Positions 41,301 through 48,459 of a DNA stretch of 64,000 nucleotides are shown one piece after another. The stretch's first letter is position 1. Every line of letters starts with the position of its first letter. Source of the DNA: Undaria pinnatifida (lineage: Eukaryota > Sar > Phaeophyceae > Laminariales > Alariaceae); assembly GCA_012845835.1 (NCBI GenBank), contig JABAKD010000005.1:3197075-3261074 (forward strand), written 5' to 3'. The notes below the pieces were generated by a model. The model did not search any database. It was not told the origin of the DNA and saw nothing but the letters and a program-made list of their open reading frames with translations. The translations under genes were made by a program, and so were the position numbers.

Positions 41301-43715
41301 AGGATCGAAAAAAAAAGGCAAAGGAAAAACATAAAGGGAAGAACAACATCGGGGACCAACGAGCACGGGAACACGTGAGCATAAGGACGGGCATAAACAA
41401 GAGCGCATTTAACCCTTTCAACGTAAAACAGCTCGACACAAGAAAAAATTACAAAGCGTACAGCAGTGCCCTCTCCCACTCCTGCCCACCTCCCCCCGCC
41501 TTTGAAAATGCCTCCAAAAGGCATGCCCACCCTACTCCCCCCCAAAAAAAACGCCTCCAACAGGAGTATTCACCTTATGTCTGGCAAGATTAACGACCGA
41601 GCACGCCCCCCTCCCGATCACCCGGCCATCTCCAAAGACCAGCTGATCCGGCACTACCTGTTAACGGAAGAACGCCATTTGAAGAAAGGAGGGGGGGGGG
41701 GGGGAGCGGGGTCACGAGGAAAGGTGCGAGAAGGACCACAAGCGCAGGACCTAACATAGAAACCCCTTACGTAATTGAGAGGGAACAAACCACTTTTCGA
41801 ATTCAAACGACGAAGACTATGGTAAAGCGTCCACCGTTTTTTTTCTTTTTTTTTTCTGCGGCTCCTCACTTGAGGTTGAGGAGGCTTTGCACTACTCCAT
41901 ACCCTAAAACACCCCTCCACGGCAAAAACTGATTTTGGATCAAGGCTACGGGTCCCGAGCGACTCGTGCGAGTGGCTCTCTACCTCACTGAAAAAAAAAA
42001 TCGTTCGGCGATCTGTTTGGCGCAACGAAGCTATAACCATCCCCTTTGGGGTCCACATCGAGGTTTCCAAACAGCACGAAAAGCCTATTACCGCCGGGAA
42101 CAGGGGGGGGGGGGGGGCTCGCGCGAGTGACCCCGAGCTACTGCAAAAAAAAAAGGCCCCAAAAGGGACAAAAGGGGTCCAACCCCACCGTAGCCTTGGT
42201 GTTTGGGAAACACTCAAAAGTGCTACCCGATGACCGAAACCCCTGCCTCCAGGTACAAAGAAAAAAAATCGTTCATATTCTCCTAACAAGAATGACATTC
42301 ATCCCGACGACTTTGGGTCAAGGAGACACCCGCCCGTCATCCAGAGCAAGAACAAAAAAAAAAAAAAAACACACACACACACACATCAAGGCTTTTTTAC
42401 GGGTTATGACCCGGCCGGCAGGTCGGATGAGGAGGAGGTGTTTAAAAAAAAACGCGGGTCGAGTCGGATCGGGGCAGGTGTTAAGAAATCTGACGGGTCG
42501 AGTCGGATCGGGTTAGGCGTTAAGAAATCCCACGGGTCGAGTCGAGTTGGGTCGGGTCAAGACGGGTTTCAAAACGTCACGGGTCGGGCCGGGTCACCCT
42601 GACCCGATCCGACCGGAATACAGGTATAGCGAGAAGGGACCCGACCTGTGAAAAAAAGCCTGAAAAAAAAAATGGTAAAACAAACAGTGCTACTAACGCC
42701 GTTCCAACCGGAAACCCATTTTTGGCAAAAAATTTCTTGGATATGGTATAAGGAGGGGTTTGGGGGCTCTAAAGGGGTCAACATACCTCTATTTATGGTG
42801 ACCGTTGCAGCATCGGCTACACGAAAAAAATCCGACCGGGGCAGTAGATGTGTTCGATCCGCAATGAGGGGGGGGGGGCTGTCAAGAGCCGCAGAGCAGA
42901 ACGCCGATACTGCGTACTAGAACGCCGATGCTGCGTACTATTGCCACACGCTTTTCGTAGGCCTGTGTTCGTTTAGATCCTCGAGGCGCCTTTGCCGGTA
43001 TCAACCCACAAATAATAGTGCTAATAATACTAAACATATGCACCAGGTATGTTGTTCCTAACCCAGCCCCTACGACCCAATCAAAGTTGGCAGTTCGCGA
43101 AAACTCCGTGATGAGTGTTTCGAATTTTGCTCCGGCCATACAACAAACAGGGACCCCGTTCGAGTTGCCTCAAGAGTCCGTCAATCACCACCAACGCACC
43201 CAAGCTTTTACGACAGCAACAAACATTCCATTCGCGCGGCCCGCCGCAAGTAGCGAAAAAAAAACGGAGAGCGGCCGGTCGACGCGCGTCGGAAAAAAAA
43301 CACTCGTCACCCACCCACCCACCCACCCACCCACTTGTCCTTCCAAACTTCCACCACCAAAAACTGCTTTCGAGCACTACAAAAGTGCGAACCAGACGAG
43401 CGAAACTGAAATTCTACGGCCTAGGTACGGTATGTAATAAAACCAAAGACGTGAAACCCAAATGGTATTGTACTCTAGCGATATTGCGTAGTTCCTTAGA
43501 TTAGTTCCTCAGATGAGGACCCGCGCTTGGCAAAACTGTGTTGACCAAAAGTGCTGCTAGCCCTATTGTCGCACGTGTCCCCGCCCCCCCGCCCCCCGCT
43601 CCCCACCCACCTGCCCTTCCAACAGCAACTCCTCCTGGCCGTCCCTCTGCGCGACACGCATGCCACGGTCATTAACTTTGATGTTGCCTATTTCGTTCTG
43701 CCACGTGCCCGTCAT
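28661..43715 (-). CDS. MAPKK-like protein kinase, 10 exons found, 5' end missing
   Basis: Ten exons with canonical GT-AG junctions and matching phases join into 671 codons plus TGA: 43715-43611, 41657-41574, 40489-40383, 39180-39054, 38275-37427, 35064-34909, 34477-34397, 30882-30709, 29753-29595, 28834-28661. The product is a dual-specificity/Ser-Thr kinase of the MAP-kinase-kinase (STE7) type. Evidence: an N-terminal DRGMRV segment as in plant and protist MKKs, Gly loop IGRGACSVV (49-57), Lys72 in FAVKV, Glu88 in helix C, VVLEYMDKGSLADV, HRDVKPSN (488-495), DFG (508-510), YMSPER, and KPEDRLSTAELL near the end. A roughly 320-residue low-complexity insert (142-465) splits the domain between helices D and E. 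The first exon starts with Met but follows a good acceptor, so upstream exons probably exist. Substrate and pathway are unknown. Confidence 0.88.
28880..29200. repeat. Family B fragments in kinase intron
   Basis: Three fragments follow each other, each led by a G run. TACTCATTTGTTGCTTGCCT (28907 on) matches 36227 and 38630. CATGGCCGTAGTCGTATGAC to GTCGGGTTTTC (28998-29072) matches 38325-38392. CATGGCCATAGTTTATCAGA (from 29159) is a shorter piece. Confidence 0.75.
29595..29753 (-). CDS. Kinase exon: C lobe
   Basis: Acceptor GGGAGCAG, 53 codons, donor CCGGAG|GTGAGG, phase 0. It encodes EAPYADGCSQIEILQTLKEH and GLLPSGTENRPALSEAFVGF then VADCLRVKPE. APYADGCSQIEILQ fits the segment after helix F and FVADCLRVKPE fits helix H. 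The preceding intron ends in about 240 bases of pyrimidine-rich sequence. Confidence 0.9.
29815..30050. repeat. Purine tract (plus strand) before kinase exon 29753
   Basis: About 235 bases of nearly pure G and A on the plus strand. In the kinase transcript this is a very long pyrimidine tract 60 bases upstream of the acceptor at 29754. It is capable in principle of triplex formation. Confidence 0.8.
30207..30515 (-). repeat. Three degraded copies of kinase exon end plus donor
   Basis: The plus-strand pattern CACCTG.GTGA.AC..TCGATC..CACCA.GCC of the real junction (30706-30755) recurs at 30464-30512, 30341-30395 and 30207-30255. Read in the kinase direction these give GLGPMKTECITQ, GIGLVAIERVT and GMGLVAIDCV, against GLGLVMIECVTQ in the real exon. 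C/A-rich intron repeats separate the copies. Confidence 0.85.
30709..30882 (-). CDS. Kinase exon: DFG, activation segment, helix F
   Basis: Acceptor CGACTAG, 58 codons, donor ACACAG|GTGAGG, phase 0. VKLTDFGIARELDH, then VGTVRYMSPERLHGEAYGRP and ADVWGLGLVMIECVTQ. The DFG and YMSPER motifs are intact. Only one Thr (in MVETVVGT) lies between DFG and the GT of VGTVRYMSPE, so the usual pair of MAPKKK phosphorylation sites is not evident. Three degraded copies of the exon end lie downstream. Confidence 0.94.
31345..31815. repeat. Duplicated block, about 390 bp apart
   Basis: GCTGTAACATTTCGCCGACG and TAGTTTGGGATCAATGAGGC occur at 31361-31404 and again at 31743-31800, with a small insertion in the second copy. 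It lies in a kinase intron. Confidence 0.8.
32060..33250 (-). pseudogene. Remains of retroelement RNase H region
   Basis: On the minus strand, in frames broken by shifts and stops, I see VAGVSFSADGGVPSQVF, HINFEELFALLDRV (the HIN-x-EL-x-A motif that opens RNase H in many RT elements), DNHAVVDAFTPTHG and QVDQGFRLSPRWVPTAEEIV. RWVPTAEEIVAS resembles the RWVPTAEN..ADALSR end of RNase H in DIRS-like and gypsy-like elements. No intact reverse transcriptase or integrase was found. It sits inside a kinase intron, same strand. Confidence 0.45.
33600..33850. repeat. Pyrimidine tract, CCCT/CCTT repeats
   Basis: About 250 bases of almost pure C and T built from CCCTCCCT and CCTTCCCT variants. Proline/serine frames on + and Gly/Arg/Glu frames on - are artefacts. 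Confidence 0.9.
33863..34130. repeat. About 37-bp minisatellite, six to seven units
   Basis: Units of the type GGTATAGTGCCGGTTGAATA plus GTGCCTACTGCC recur with point changes. Two more units lie at 26815-26865. Confidence 0.85.
34146..34273 (+). repeat. Family A, 3' half
   Basis: It runs from ACCAGGTATATCCTTAATGA through ATACGCGCGGTCGGAGTATC to CTCACAGCTGGAGTGTATTA and lacks the 5' half. It interrupts the ACCGGT-rich repeats in a kinase intron. Confidence 0.85.
34397..34477 (-). CDS. Kinase exon: catalytic loop HRD
   Basis: Acceptor ATCGAAG, 27 codons, donor GGAGAG|GTGAGA, phase 0. It reads GLTYLHEHNQLHRDVKPSNI then LLNTRGE. HRDVKPSN carries the catalytic Asp, the Lys of Ser/Thr kinases and the metal-binding Asn. 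Confidence 0.93.
34909..35064 (-). CDS. Kinase exon: charged helix and start of helix E
   Basis: Acceptor TTGTTAG, 52 codons, donor TTGCG|GTGAGT, phase 0. It encodes SPEAVERRREEAEAAIRRQQ, a charged coiled-coil-like stretch closing the insert, then FEQELIQTGLPEDVVAACVY and QILA. LPEDVVAACVYQIL joins GLTYLHEHNQLHRD in the next exon to form helix E. Confidence 0.88.
35190..35353. repeat. CAA-CAC-CAA triplet microsatellite
   Basis: (CAA)n from about 35204, (CAC)n from about 35250 to 35320, then (CAA)n to about 35349. In the kinase transcript it lies about 130 bases before the acceptor at 35065. Poly-Gln, poly-His, poly-Asn and poly-Thr frames are artefacts. Confidence 0.95.
35976..36135. other. 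Cluster of perfect hairpins, possibly bistable
   Basis: CTCGGCAG (35976) pairs with CTGCCGAG (36016-36023), and GGTGCCCCC with GGGGGCGCC, giving a 17-pair stem with one bulge. GTCGCGG (36053) pairs with CCGCGAC (36065-36071). CAGCCAGT (36110-36117) can pair with ACTGGCTG upstream (36096-36103) or, extended to 11 pairs, with GTACTGGCTGG downstream (36125-36135). No protein was recognised here. Confidence 0.6.
36212..36360 (+). repeat. Family B, alternative module
   Basis: TTGTTGCTTGCCTTAG, CATTGACCACGCAT, TATCGAG-type block, CCTACGCTTAATAGAGACAC and GCGCTCAGTACGCTTCT match 38625-38775 in order. A shorter piece is at 28907-28975. Confidence 0.8.
36890..37330. repeat. CACCA-rich intron repeat with copy of exon 37427 end
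   Basis: C/A-rich repeats fill this part of the kinase intron. At 37103-37145, CCCACCTGGGCTTCCTCTTC and GTCGTCCGCG repeat the real exon end and donor at 37422-37463 (CCCACCTGGTCTTCCTCCTC, TTCGTCGTCCGC). A weaker echo (CAACCTGGTCTACC) is near 37230. Confidence 0.75.
37427..38275 (-). CDS. Kinase exon: long low-complexity insert
   Basis: Acceptor TGTGGACAG, 283 codons with no stop, donor ACCAG|GTGGGC, phase 0 at both ends. It begins ARWTERRSLQLEEEREAKER and then has poly-Ala, a Ser/Gly-rich part with an Asp run, a long poly-Gly tract, and an acidic end (LEADDEEEEDQ). There is no folded domain that I recognise; it is inserted between helices D and E. Being open for 849 bp and phase-compatible, it is probably translated, though exon skipping would also keep frame. 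The plus-strand proline-rich frame here is its antisense. Confidence 0.75.
38310..38580 (+). repeat. Dispersed repeat family B copy in kinase intron
   Basis: It matches 6150-6442 over most of its length (CGGAGCACGTCGGGT, ACCAAGCGCGAAG, GAGGTGTTTCGGCGAGTCGC, CTTTCTTGCATAAGGATGAC, GAGTGGCCACTTCC). It ends about 35 bases before the acceptor of kinase exon 38275 and may have contributed to that intron. Confidence 0.8.
38625..38775 (+). repeat. Family B, alternative module, second copy
   Basis: From ACTCATTGGTTGCTTGCCTT to GCGCTCAGTACGTTTCTCC; it aligns with 36212-36360. Each copy is preceded by a run of G. Confidence 0.8.
39054..39180 (-). CDS. Kinase exon: strands 4-5 and hinge
   Basis: Acceptor CATCCGCAG, one base completing the split Gly codon, then 42 codons to donor ACAG|GTGAGG. 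It encodes CCSQLVDFFGAFKRPDGSIR and VVLEYMDKGSLADVMQYRTA then VQ. LVDFFGAF..DGSIRVVLEYMDKGSL is typical of the MKK subfamily. The phase 2 junction with the preceding exon fits exactly. Confidence 0.92.
39540..40379 (-). repeat. C-rich intron array with copies of exon 40383 3' end
   Basis: CCTCCCCTCCACCCC-type repeats fill the intron. At 39825-39881 lies a copy of the exon end (plus strand CACCCGTCCTCCAAAGACCT, CAGCAGCGTCCCGATTTC, CAGCTATCGCCGCT). In the kinase direction it reads RR-stop-LEIEIGTLLRSLEDG, against RRQLDREIGTLLRSLENG. A shorter piece (CAGCTATTGCCGCTCCCAAC) is at 39995. Confidence 0.8.
40383..40489 (-). CDS. Kinase exon: catalytic Lys and helix C
   Basis: Acceptor CTTGTCAG, 35 codons plus two bases, donor CGG|GTGAGC, phase 0 in and 2 out. 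It contains DTGQLFAVKVFSLLDREKRR, with the ATP-anchoring Lys in FAVKV, then QLDREIGTLLRSLEN, with Glu of helix C. The adjoining introns hold degraded copies of both its ends. Confidence 0.9.
40500..41300 (-). repeat. A-rich tandem array with copies of exon 40489 start
   Basis: Units rich in GAGGACC, ACGAGAGC and GAGCATAAAC variants fill the intron. The exon start with its acceptor (plus strand CAAACAGCTGCCCTGTGTCC) is echoed at 40909-40928 (CAAACAGCTGCCCCGCGTAA) and 41267-41288 (CACAAACAGCTGGCCCGTGT). The copy at 41288 keeps TTCTCAAG before the exon-like start. Confidence 0.78.
41574..41657 (-). CDS. Kinase exon: Gly-rich loop
   Basis: Acceptor GTTAACAG, 28 codons, donor CATAAG|GTGAAT, phase 0 at both ends. 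It reads VVPDQLVFGDGRVIGRGACS then VVNLARHK. IGRGACSVV is the nucleotide-binding P loop (subdomain I). A plus-strand frame over the same bases is only its antisense. Confidence 0.88.
42290..42790. repeat. CA repeat, family C copy and family D copy
   Basis: In order: a block matching 22530 (CCGACGACTTTGGGTCAAGG), a run of A and (CA) at 42355-42386, family C (GGGTCGAGTCGGATCGGG, twice, and GGGTCACCCTGACCCGATCC, 42415-42660), then family D (AACGCCGTTCCAACCGGAAA to GGGGGCTCTAAAGGGGTCAA, 42695-42780). Confidence 0.78.
42882..43139 (-). CDS. Weak candidate small membrane protein ORF in kinase intron
   Basis: An 85-codon frame begins MAGAKFETLITEFSRTANFD and has one hydrophobic stretch (LVHMFSIISTIICGLI). 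Its end contains a short direct repeat encoding VRSIGVL twice. It lies in the intron between kinase exons 43611 and 41657, on the same strand. Nothing beyond openness supports it. Confidence 0.2.
   Translation of the reverse strand: MAGAKFETLITEFSRTANFDWVVGAGLGTTYLVHMFSIISTIICGLIPAKAPRGSKRTQAYEKRVAIVRSIGVLVRSIGVLLCGS
43611..43715 (-). CDS. Kinase exon 1 of those found (N-terminal flank)
   Basis: Acceptor TTTTTTTTCAG before 43715, 35 codons, donor GGGCAG|GTGGGT, phase 0. It encodes MTGTWQNEIGNIKVNDRGMR and ends EELLLEGQ. The GTWQNEIGNIKVNDRGM part resembles the short region before the catalytic domain in MKKs. It could contain the true start Met, but the acceptor argues for an upstream exon. 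Confidence 0.7.
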
Positions 43716-43849
43716 CTGAAAAAAAAGAAAGAAAAAAGAGGCGTGGGGGGTGGGGGGTGGGGGATAGGGGGCGAGGTGGGGGTAAGGAGGGGAGCGGGAG
43801 GAAGGAATGAAAAAAAGGAATAAGGAATAATAAGGAAGGAGACCACTGC

Positions 43850-44180
43850 TGTGTCATATCCTACTGGTATGTGTAACTTTCTAGTGGTGTGTCATCCTAG
43901 TGGTATGTGTAAAAACCCACGGTACGGGTATGGGCCACAACCTACTGGTATGTGTTGCTCCTAGCCAGTCACACCCTCTACTGGTATGCGTCAAAACCTA
44001 CTGGTATGTGTCAAAACGCTCTGGCGTGTATCACACCTACTGGTATGCGTGAAAACCTACTGATATGTCACAACCTACTGGTACGGGCCACAGCCTACTG
44101 CCATATATCACAACCTACTGCTATATGTTACAATCTGCTACTGCAGTACGGGCCACAACCCACAGGTACGGGTCAACAGA
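43850..44180. repeat. CCTACTGGTATGTGT short tandem repeat
   Basis: About twelve degenerate units of the form ACCTACTGGTATGTGTCAAA or CACAACCTACTGGTACGGGC. No gene. Confidence 0.85.
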
Positions 44181-44194
44181 ATAAAAACAAACTC

Positions 44195-44480
44195 GCGGGT
44201 CGAGTCTGTTCGTGTCAAGAGGTGTTCAAAATCTCACGGGTCGGATCAGAAGGTTTTCAAATCTCACGGGTCGGGCTGGGTTACCTTGGCCCGACCCGAC
44301 CCGACCCGACCCGACCCGACCCGACCCGACCCGACCCGACCCGACCCTACCCGACCCGACCCGACCCGACCCGACCCGACCCGACCCGACCCGACCCGAC
44401 CCGACCCGACCCGACCCGACCCGACCCGACCCGACCCGGCCCGGCCCGCGAGAAGCGACCCGACCCATGAAAAGCCCTGA
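44195..44480. repeat. Family C copy expanded to a CCCGA pentamer satellite
   Basis: The left flank (CGGGTCGAGTCTGTTC, TCTCACGGGTCGG) and right flank (GAGAAGCGACCCGACCCATG, AAAAGCCCTGA) match those of 42430-42660. Between them CCCGA is repeated about 31 times (44289-44446) with one CCCTA unit near 44346. In the other copy the same place holds only a few units. Confidence 0.92.
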
Positions 44481-44714
44481 TATTGTTTTTACAGACCAAA
44501 CTATGAACTCGTTTGGGTTGGTCAGTGTTACTTGCCGCGTTACTTGCGCTGTGGCTAACTATTTCGCCTTAGTTCTTACACGAGTTTTGTCCCCCTCTTC
44601 AGCTTGCGACACACCCCGGGGACATCAGGCCCCCCGCATCCCGAAGGTGTGAACCTTGTATACGGCTACCAGGTATAGTCTATACTACTTGACAGTGCAA
44701 TTCGTAAGAGGCAT

Positions 44715-44971
44715 AGTTCTACCCTATGCGACGTTCTGGACAAGCCGTGGTCGCCTGTGCCATCTCCTTCTCGCCCCCCTAAACATGCCTTCATTCTTAT
44801 CGCGCATGGGGTTCGTCGTTCCATTGTTCGTCGATTGGCATCGAATTTCGGCAACTCGCGCCCTCGCACCTCCGGGCCTGTAAAAAACAAATGATAACGT
44901 CCTGCGAGATTCGAACTCACGACACCCACCTCACTAGTTACGCGGCTTACCATCGAACCACCGGGGACGCC
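44715..44971 (-). repeat. SINE-like repeat with tRNA-like head
   Basis: On the minus strand 44971-44896 reads as a degenerate tRNA: acceptor GGCGTCC with GGACGTT, a D-arm-like GTGGTTCGATGGTAAGCCGC, and T arm GTGAG-TTCGAAT-CTCGC. The B-box is good; the anticodon arm does not pair well. The following body (44875-44724) is shared with 50044-50190 (TTCTGGACAAGCCGTGGTC, TATCGCGCAT, TCGTCCATT-type blocks). Confidence 0.5.
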
Positions 44972-44976
44972 GGCAA

Positions 44977-45462
44977 ATGAAAACTGAGAACCACGCCTAC
45001 GTAGGCGAGATAGAAATCACGACTACTGGGACATTTAGGAGACATCCCCGGGTTCCAGGCCTTGTGCTTCAGGCTGGAGTTAGCGTTAAGAATAGGGAGA
45101 GGTACAGGGTTGGGGCTACGCGGCGGTATCGAAAGCTGCGAGAGCTGATGCGACGGGATATGACGGGCTTATGGCGTGACACACCCCTTAAGGTTGAAGC
45201 AGGGTTTATAGTCCACGAAAGACGCTGTTGCAGGGATTCGACGTCGTTAGAGACTGCTCTGTGAGAGCTGGCTGTGTATTTTTGGATGGAGTGGTTGAGG
45301 CGAGAATATGCGAAACACAAGGCCTGTAACCGGGGGAAGGCTCCGATTTGCCCCCGCGGCCGTGCTTCAAATATATTGCACGAAGAGACCACACGGGCGA
45401 CAATTGATTGCGATATAATCAAGCGTCTAATGGACGAAGAGCGTGCAGAACTATTATTGTAA
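44977..45462 (+). pseudogene. Unidentified open frame interrupted by one TGA
   Basis: A 95-codon frame (44977-45264) and a 62-codon frame (45274-45462) are in the same register, separated by a single TGA at 45262. Together they read RYRKLRELMRRDMTGLWRDT, then FIVHERRC, then YFWMEWLRREYAKHK and IIKRLMDEERAELLL. The charged, helical look suggests decayed coding DNA, perhaps from a mobile element. I do not recognise it. Confidence 0.3.
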
Positions 45463-45694
45463 GAGTTCTATTTAATACTATTAATAGAGTGTCACCATGC
45501 ACTGATACACGCGTGTCGCACATCTCCTTACGTTGCAGACTCGACGCATCCCCATCGTCTAGGGTCTAGGAAATTTCGGAGAAGTTTCACGCTTTTTAGG
45601 GGAATTTGCGAGAAATTTCGAGATTGCTAGTGATCGTCAGTGTACTTCGACACTCCACCAGAAGTCAATACAAGGTGGGGGGGGGGCGGACACG

Positions 45695-46200
45695 ATTTAA
45701 GAGAGCTCGATTCAAGAGATGGCAAATGGCTTGGTTCGGGCATGCTAAAATCTACACAATACCCATTCTGATTCAAGATAAATACCGGCAAAAAGAGAGT
45801 TCGATTCTAAGAGAAACACTGATTCATGAGATGGAAAATGGCTTGGCAAGGACATACCAAAAAATACATAGTACCCAATTCCGAATACAAGATAAATACC
45901 GGTTTAAGAGAGGTCTACTTGGCCTGATATCTCCTCCCTCAAATCGTACCGTACCCCGCCCTGTAAGGTGCAAGGGATTATACGACCGCCGACGGCGACC
46001 ATCAACGTCCACAAGTTCAAGACAAGGCACGTGCTATGATACGGACATTCTAATAAATCTACAAAATGCCCCAACTCCGATCGAAGATAAAATGCCGGTT
46101 TAAGGTGAGTTCTTACTTGGCCTGACACCTGACGCACCCCTCTCTTAAACCGTATCCCGCCCCCCCCCTTGTAAGGATTTATACGACCGCCGCCGCCGAC
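45695..46200. repeat. Tandem degenerate repeat with GATAAATACCGGTTTAAG
   Basis: ATTCAAGATAAATACCGG (about 45771) and ATACAAGATAAATACCGG (about 45887) sit 116 bp apart. ACTTGGCCTGA and ATACGACCGCCGACGGCGAC recur near 45917/46116 and 45977/46182. Confidence 0.8.
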
Positions 46201-46239
46201 CACCTACGCCCACACGTTGAATACATGACACGTACTACG

Positions 46240-46840
46240 ATAGAGGTGCGGTATACCACATTTTGGCGAAAAAAAAACGAATGGCGGGGTTCCCAAAATC
46301 GTCCGAATGTAGTAATCAAATCCGAATGACGGGGGAAACCGTCCGAATATAGTTCATGTTTTTACAATACACATATTTTTACACTCGAGAGTCGTTCCTC
46401 GCTGACAATGCGAAGGAAGGCTCTCTCCTTCGCCCACATCGCATACAAGAAAAGTGCCCTCTTGGCAGTGGGGAAAACGCCGCCACGTAAACTGGGGCCC
46501 TCTCGTGGAGTATATAGGGGCTTCATACGATCGAGGTACGTACGGTATACCACTTTTTGGCAAAAAAAAAGCGAATGACAGGGTTCCTTAAAATCCAAAA
46601 TCGTCCGAATGTAATCAAATCTGAATGACTGGGAAAACGTCCCAATATATTTCATGTTTTTACTATATACATTATATGTACACTACGTCGTAGAGAGTCG
46701 TCCTTCCCCGACAATGCGAAGGAAGGCTCTCTCCTTGGCCCACATCGCACACAAGAAAAGTGCCCTTGGCAGCGGGAAAAACGCTGCCACGTAAACTGGG
46801 ACCCTCTCGTAGAGAATATACCTGGTAGACGCTTCATACC
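46240..46840. repeat. Direct tandem duplication, about 298 bp unit
   Basis: GACAATGCGAAGGAAGGCTC begins at 46405 and 46710, and the flanks repeat in order: TTTTGGC-poly(A)-CGAATG, AAAATCGTCCGAATGTA, CATGTTTTTAC, GAAAAGTGCCCT, CCACGTAAACTGG and CCCTCTCGT.GAG. The second copy differs by about one base in eight. Confidence 0.85.
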
Positions 46841-46924
46841 ATGGGATATATCTAGATGGGATAATTTATCTGGCTACACTTTCATTGTTCTCGAAACAAG
46901 ATTTCGGGGTGGGGTGAAGAGCTC

Positions 46925-47025
46925 AAGTTAACGCCTTTATAACTGGAAACCCGTTCTTGGGGACAAAATTACTTGGAATTAGTATTGGGAGGGTTTCTTG
47001 GGGCTCTACAGGGGTTAAGAACTTT
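46925..47025 (+). repeat. Family D copy
   Basis: TTAACGCCTTTATAACTGGA, CTTGGGGACAAAATTACTTG, GAATTAGTATTGGGAGGGTT and CTTGGGGCTCTACAGGGGTT. This is the cleanest plus-strand copy. Confidence 0.85.
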
Positions 47026-47094
47026 GCAGGGAAAAACACGGGTGCAAATCCACCGTACAATCAGTAGCATGAGTCGCGGTGATGAGTCAACAGC

Positions 47095-47300
47095 AGTTGC
47101 AAACATCCGCCATCGAAGAATGTATCACACCACGTCACACACGGCTCGCAAAGATGACTTCCGACGAGATCCTCGATCCCACAGCTGAAGCGTATGTTTG
47201 CTTACATTAATACACCCTGCGGCGCGAGTCCTACGCACAGCGGGCGTGCAAAAGGGACTGTCGGCGAGACCCTCGATCGCACAGCTGAAGCGCATGTTGG
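47095..47300 (+). repeat. Family A tails, two degenerate copies
   Basis: GAGATCCTCGATCCCACAGC at 47167 and GAGACCCTCGATCGCACAGC at 47265 are related to the CGATCTCACAGCTGGAG end of family A, with the preceding CACACGGCTCGCAAAGATGA block kept in the first only. Confidence 0.65.
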
Positions 47301-47309
47301 CTTATACTC

Positions 47310-48110
47310 CGGAGTACAAAGATATCCTGATGCGAGAGTCTTATGGATAGCGACAAAATTACAGTAGTGCGTCGCAATGAACAATACTCCGAGTACACTG
47401 CTTTGGGGGGCAACGCTCGGACTACTCTACAGAAGCACTGCTACCCTTGCTGTACTTGAAGTATAACTATTAATACATCGTATATACGTGCCTGGTAGCG
47501 CTCGCTGTATTGCACGAGGGAGAAACAAGTATAATGCTCGCACAAGCGCACGAGCCTTCGTGCAGGGGCAAAAAACATCGCCCCAAAACTACAGGTGCAT
47601 TTTGCGGCTGGATAATCCAACGTTTAACGACAACAGGCCGTCACACCAGTACGTATACCAGTACATACCTTTGCTGTTCAAGCTATGTATCAAGAATACT
47701 AGTACATAGTACGAGGTACAAAACAAAGACCCGGAGCGCAACGTCCGCGAAACAGGAGCTTTTTGCAAACCAGAAGCGTTTTGCTACGAAAGCATTTTAC
47801 AAAACATTTTTCATGGCTACTCCTAGCAATACGGCAGACGACGCCATCCAACCAACATTGGGGGCTGCAACGATCTTGGTGTTTAGAATCACCCCACTCC
47901 AGGAATAGGAGCACCCAAGAAGACTCTGGACTACTAGCAATCTATCAATAACGTAAGCGTATCTACAGTAGTAGTTAAACCAGAAGCAACAACACAAGCA
48001 GTCTCATTGTACTAATAGTCTCCTTACATCATACCAGGTAGAAATAGTAGATCAGGCAAATACTACGTGATACAATACTCCGGAGTCAAAATTAAAATAC
48101 ACTCTATTAA
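47310..48110. other. Gene-free stretch
   Basis: Open frames such as 47510-47908 (+) have no recognisable domain. No repeat structure stands out apart from CCAGTACGTATACCAGTACA near 47646. Confidence 0.4.
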
Positions 48111-48111
48111 T

Positions 48112-48392
48112 AGCTGTGAGATCGAATATTTTGTCGAAACTCATCCATGCAAGCTGTGTGTGATACTTCGATCGCGCGTATTACGGGTTCTGTGTCCTCA
48201 TTAAGGATATAAGTCGGCTTCTCCCCTTGCAACTACAGTGTAGCTATCAGGGTCAACAGGGTGATGTTAGTCAGTCTGTGCGCGGAAACTATAAAACCCG
48301 TTTCTGAGGGGGACAAAATCTGACAGCTGTGGAAGGAAATGCATCCGTTTATCAAATGAATCCTGTAAGTCGAATAACCGGTGAGGGGACTA
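48112..48392 (-). repeat. Family A full-length copy, inverted
   Basis: This is the reverse complement of 11278-11570 from the CACAGCTG end to CTCACCGGTTATTCGACTTA. It shows that family A is a mobile dispersed repeat and not a unit confined to the 10-14 kb array. Confidence 0.88.
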
Positions 48393-48459
48393 CGTAATAT
48401 ACTCTCCACATCTACTCAGCAAGTACGAGTAATAGTTCATTATAAATAGTAGCAGTATG

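Noticed and set aside
43952-44652. Asp/Pro/Thr/Arg-rich frames over the CCCGA array
   Set aside because: Microsatellite translation, not a gene.
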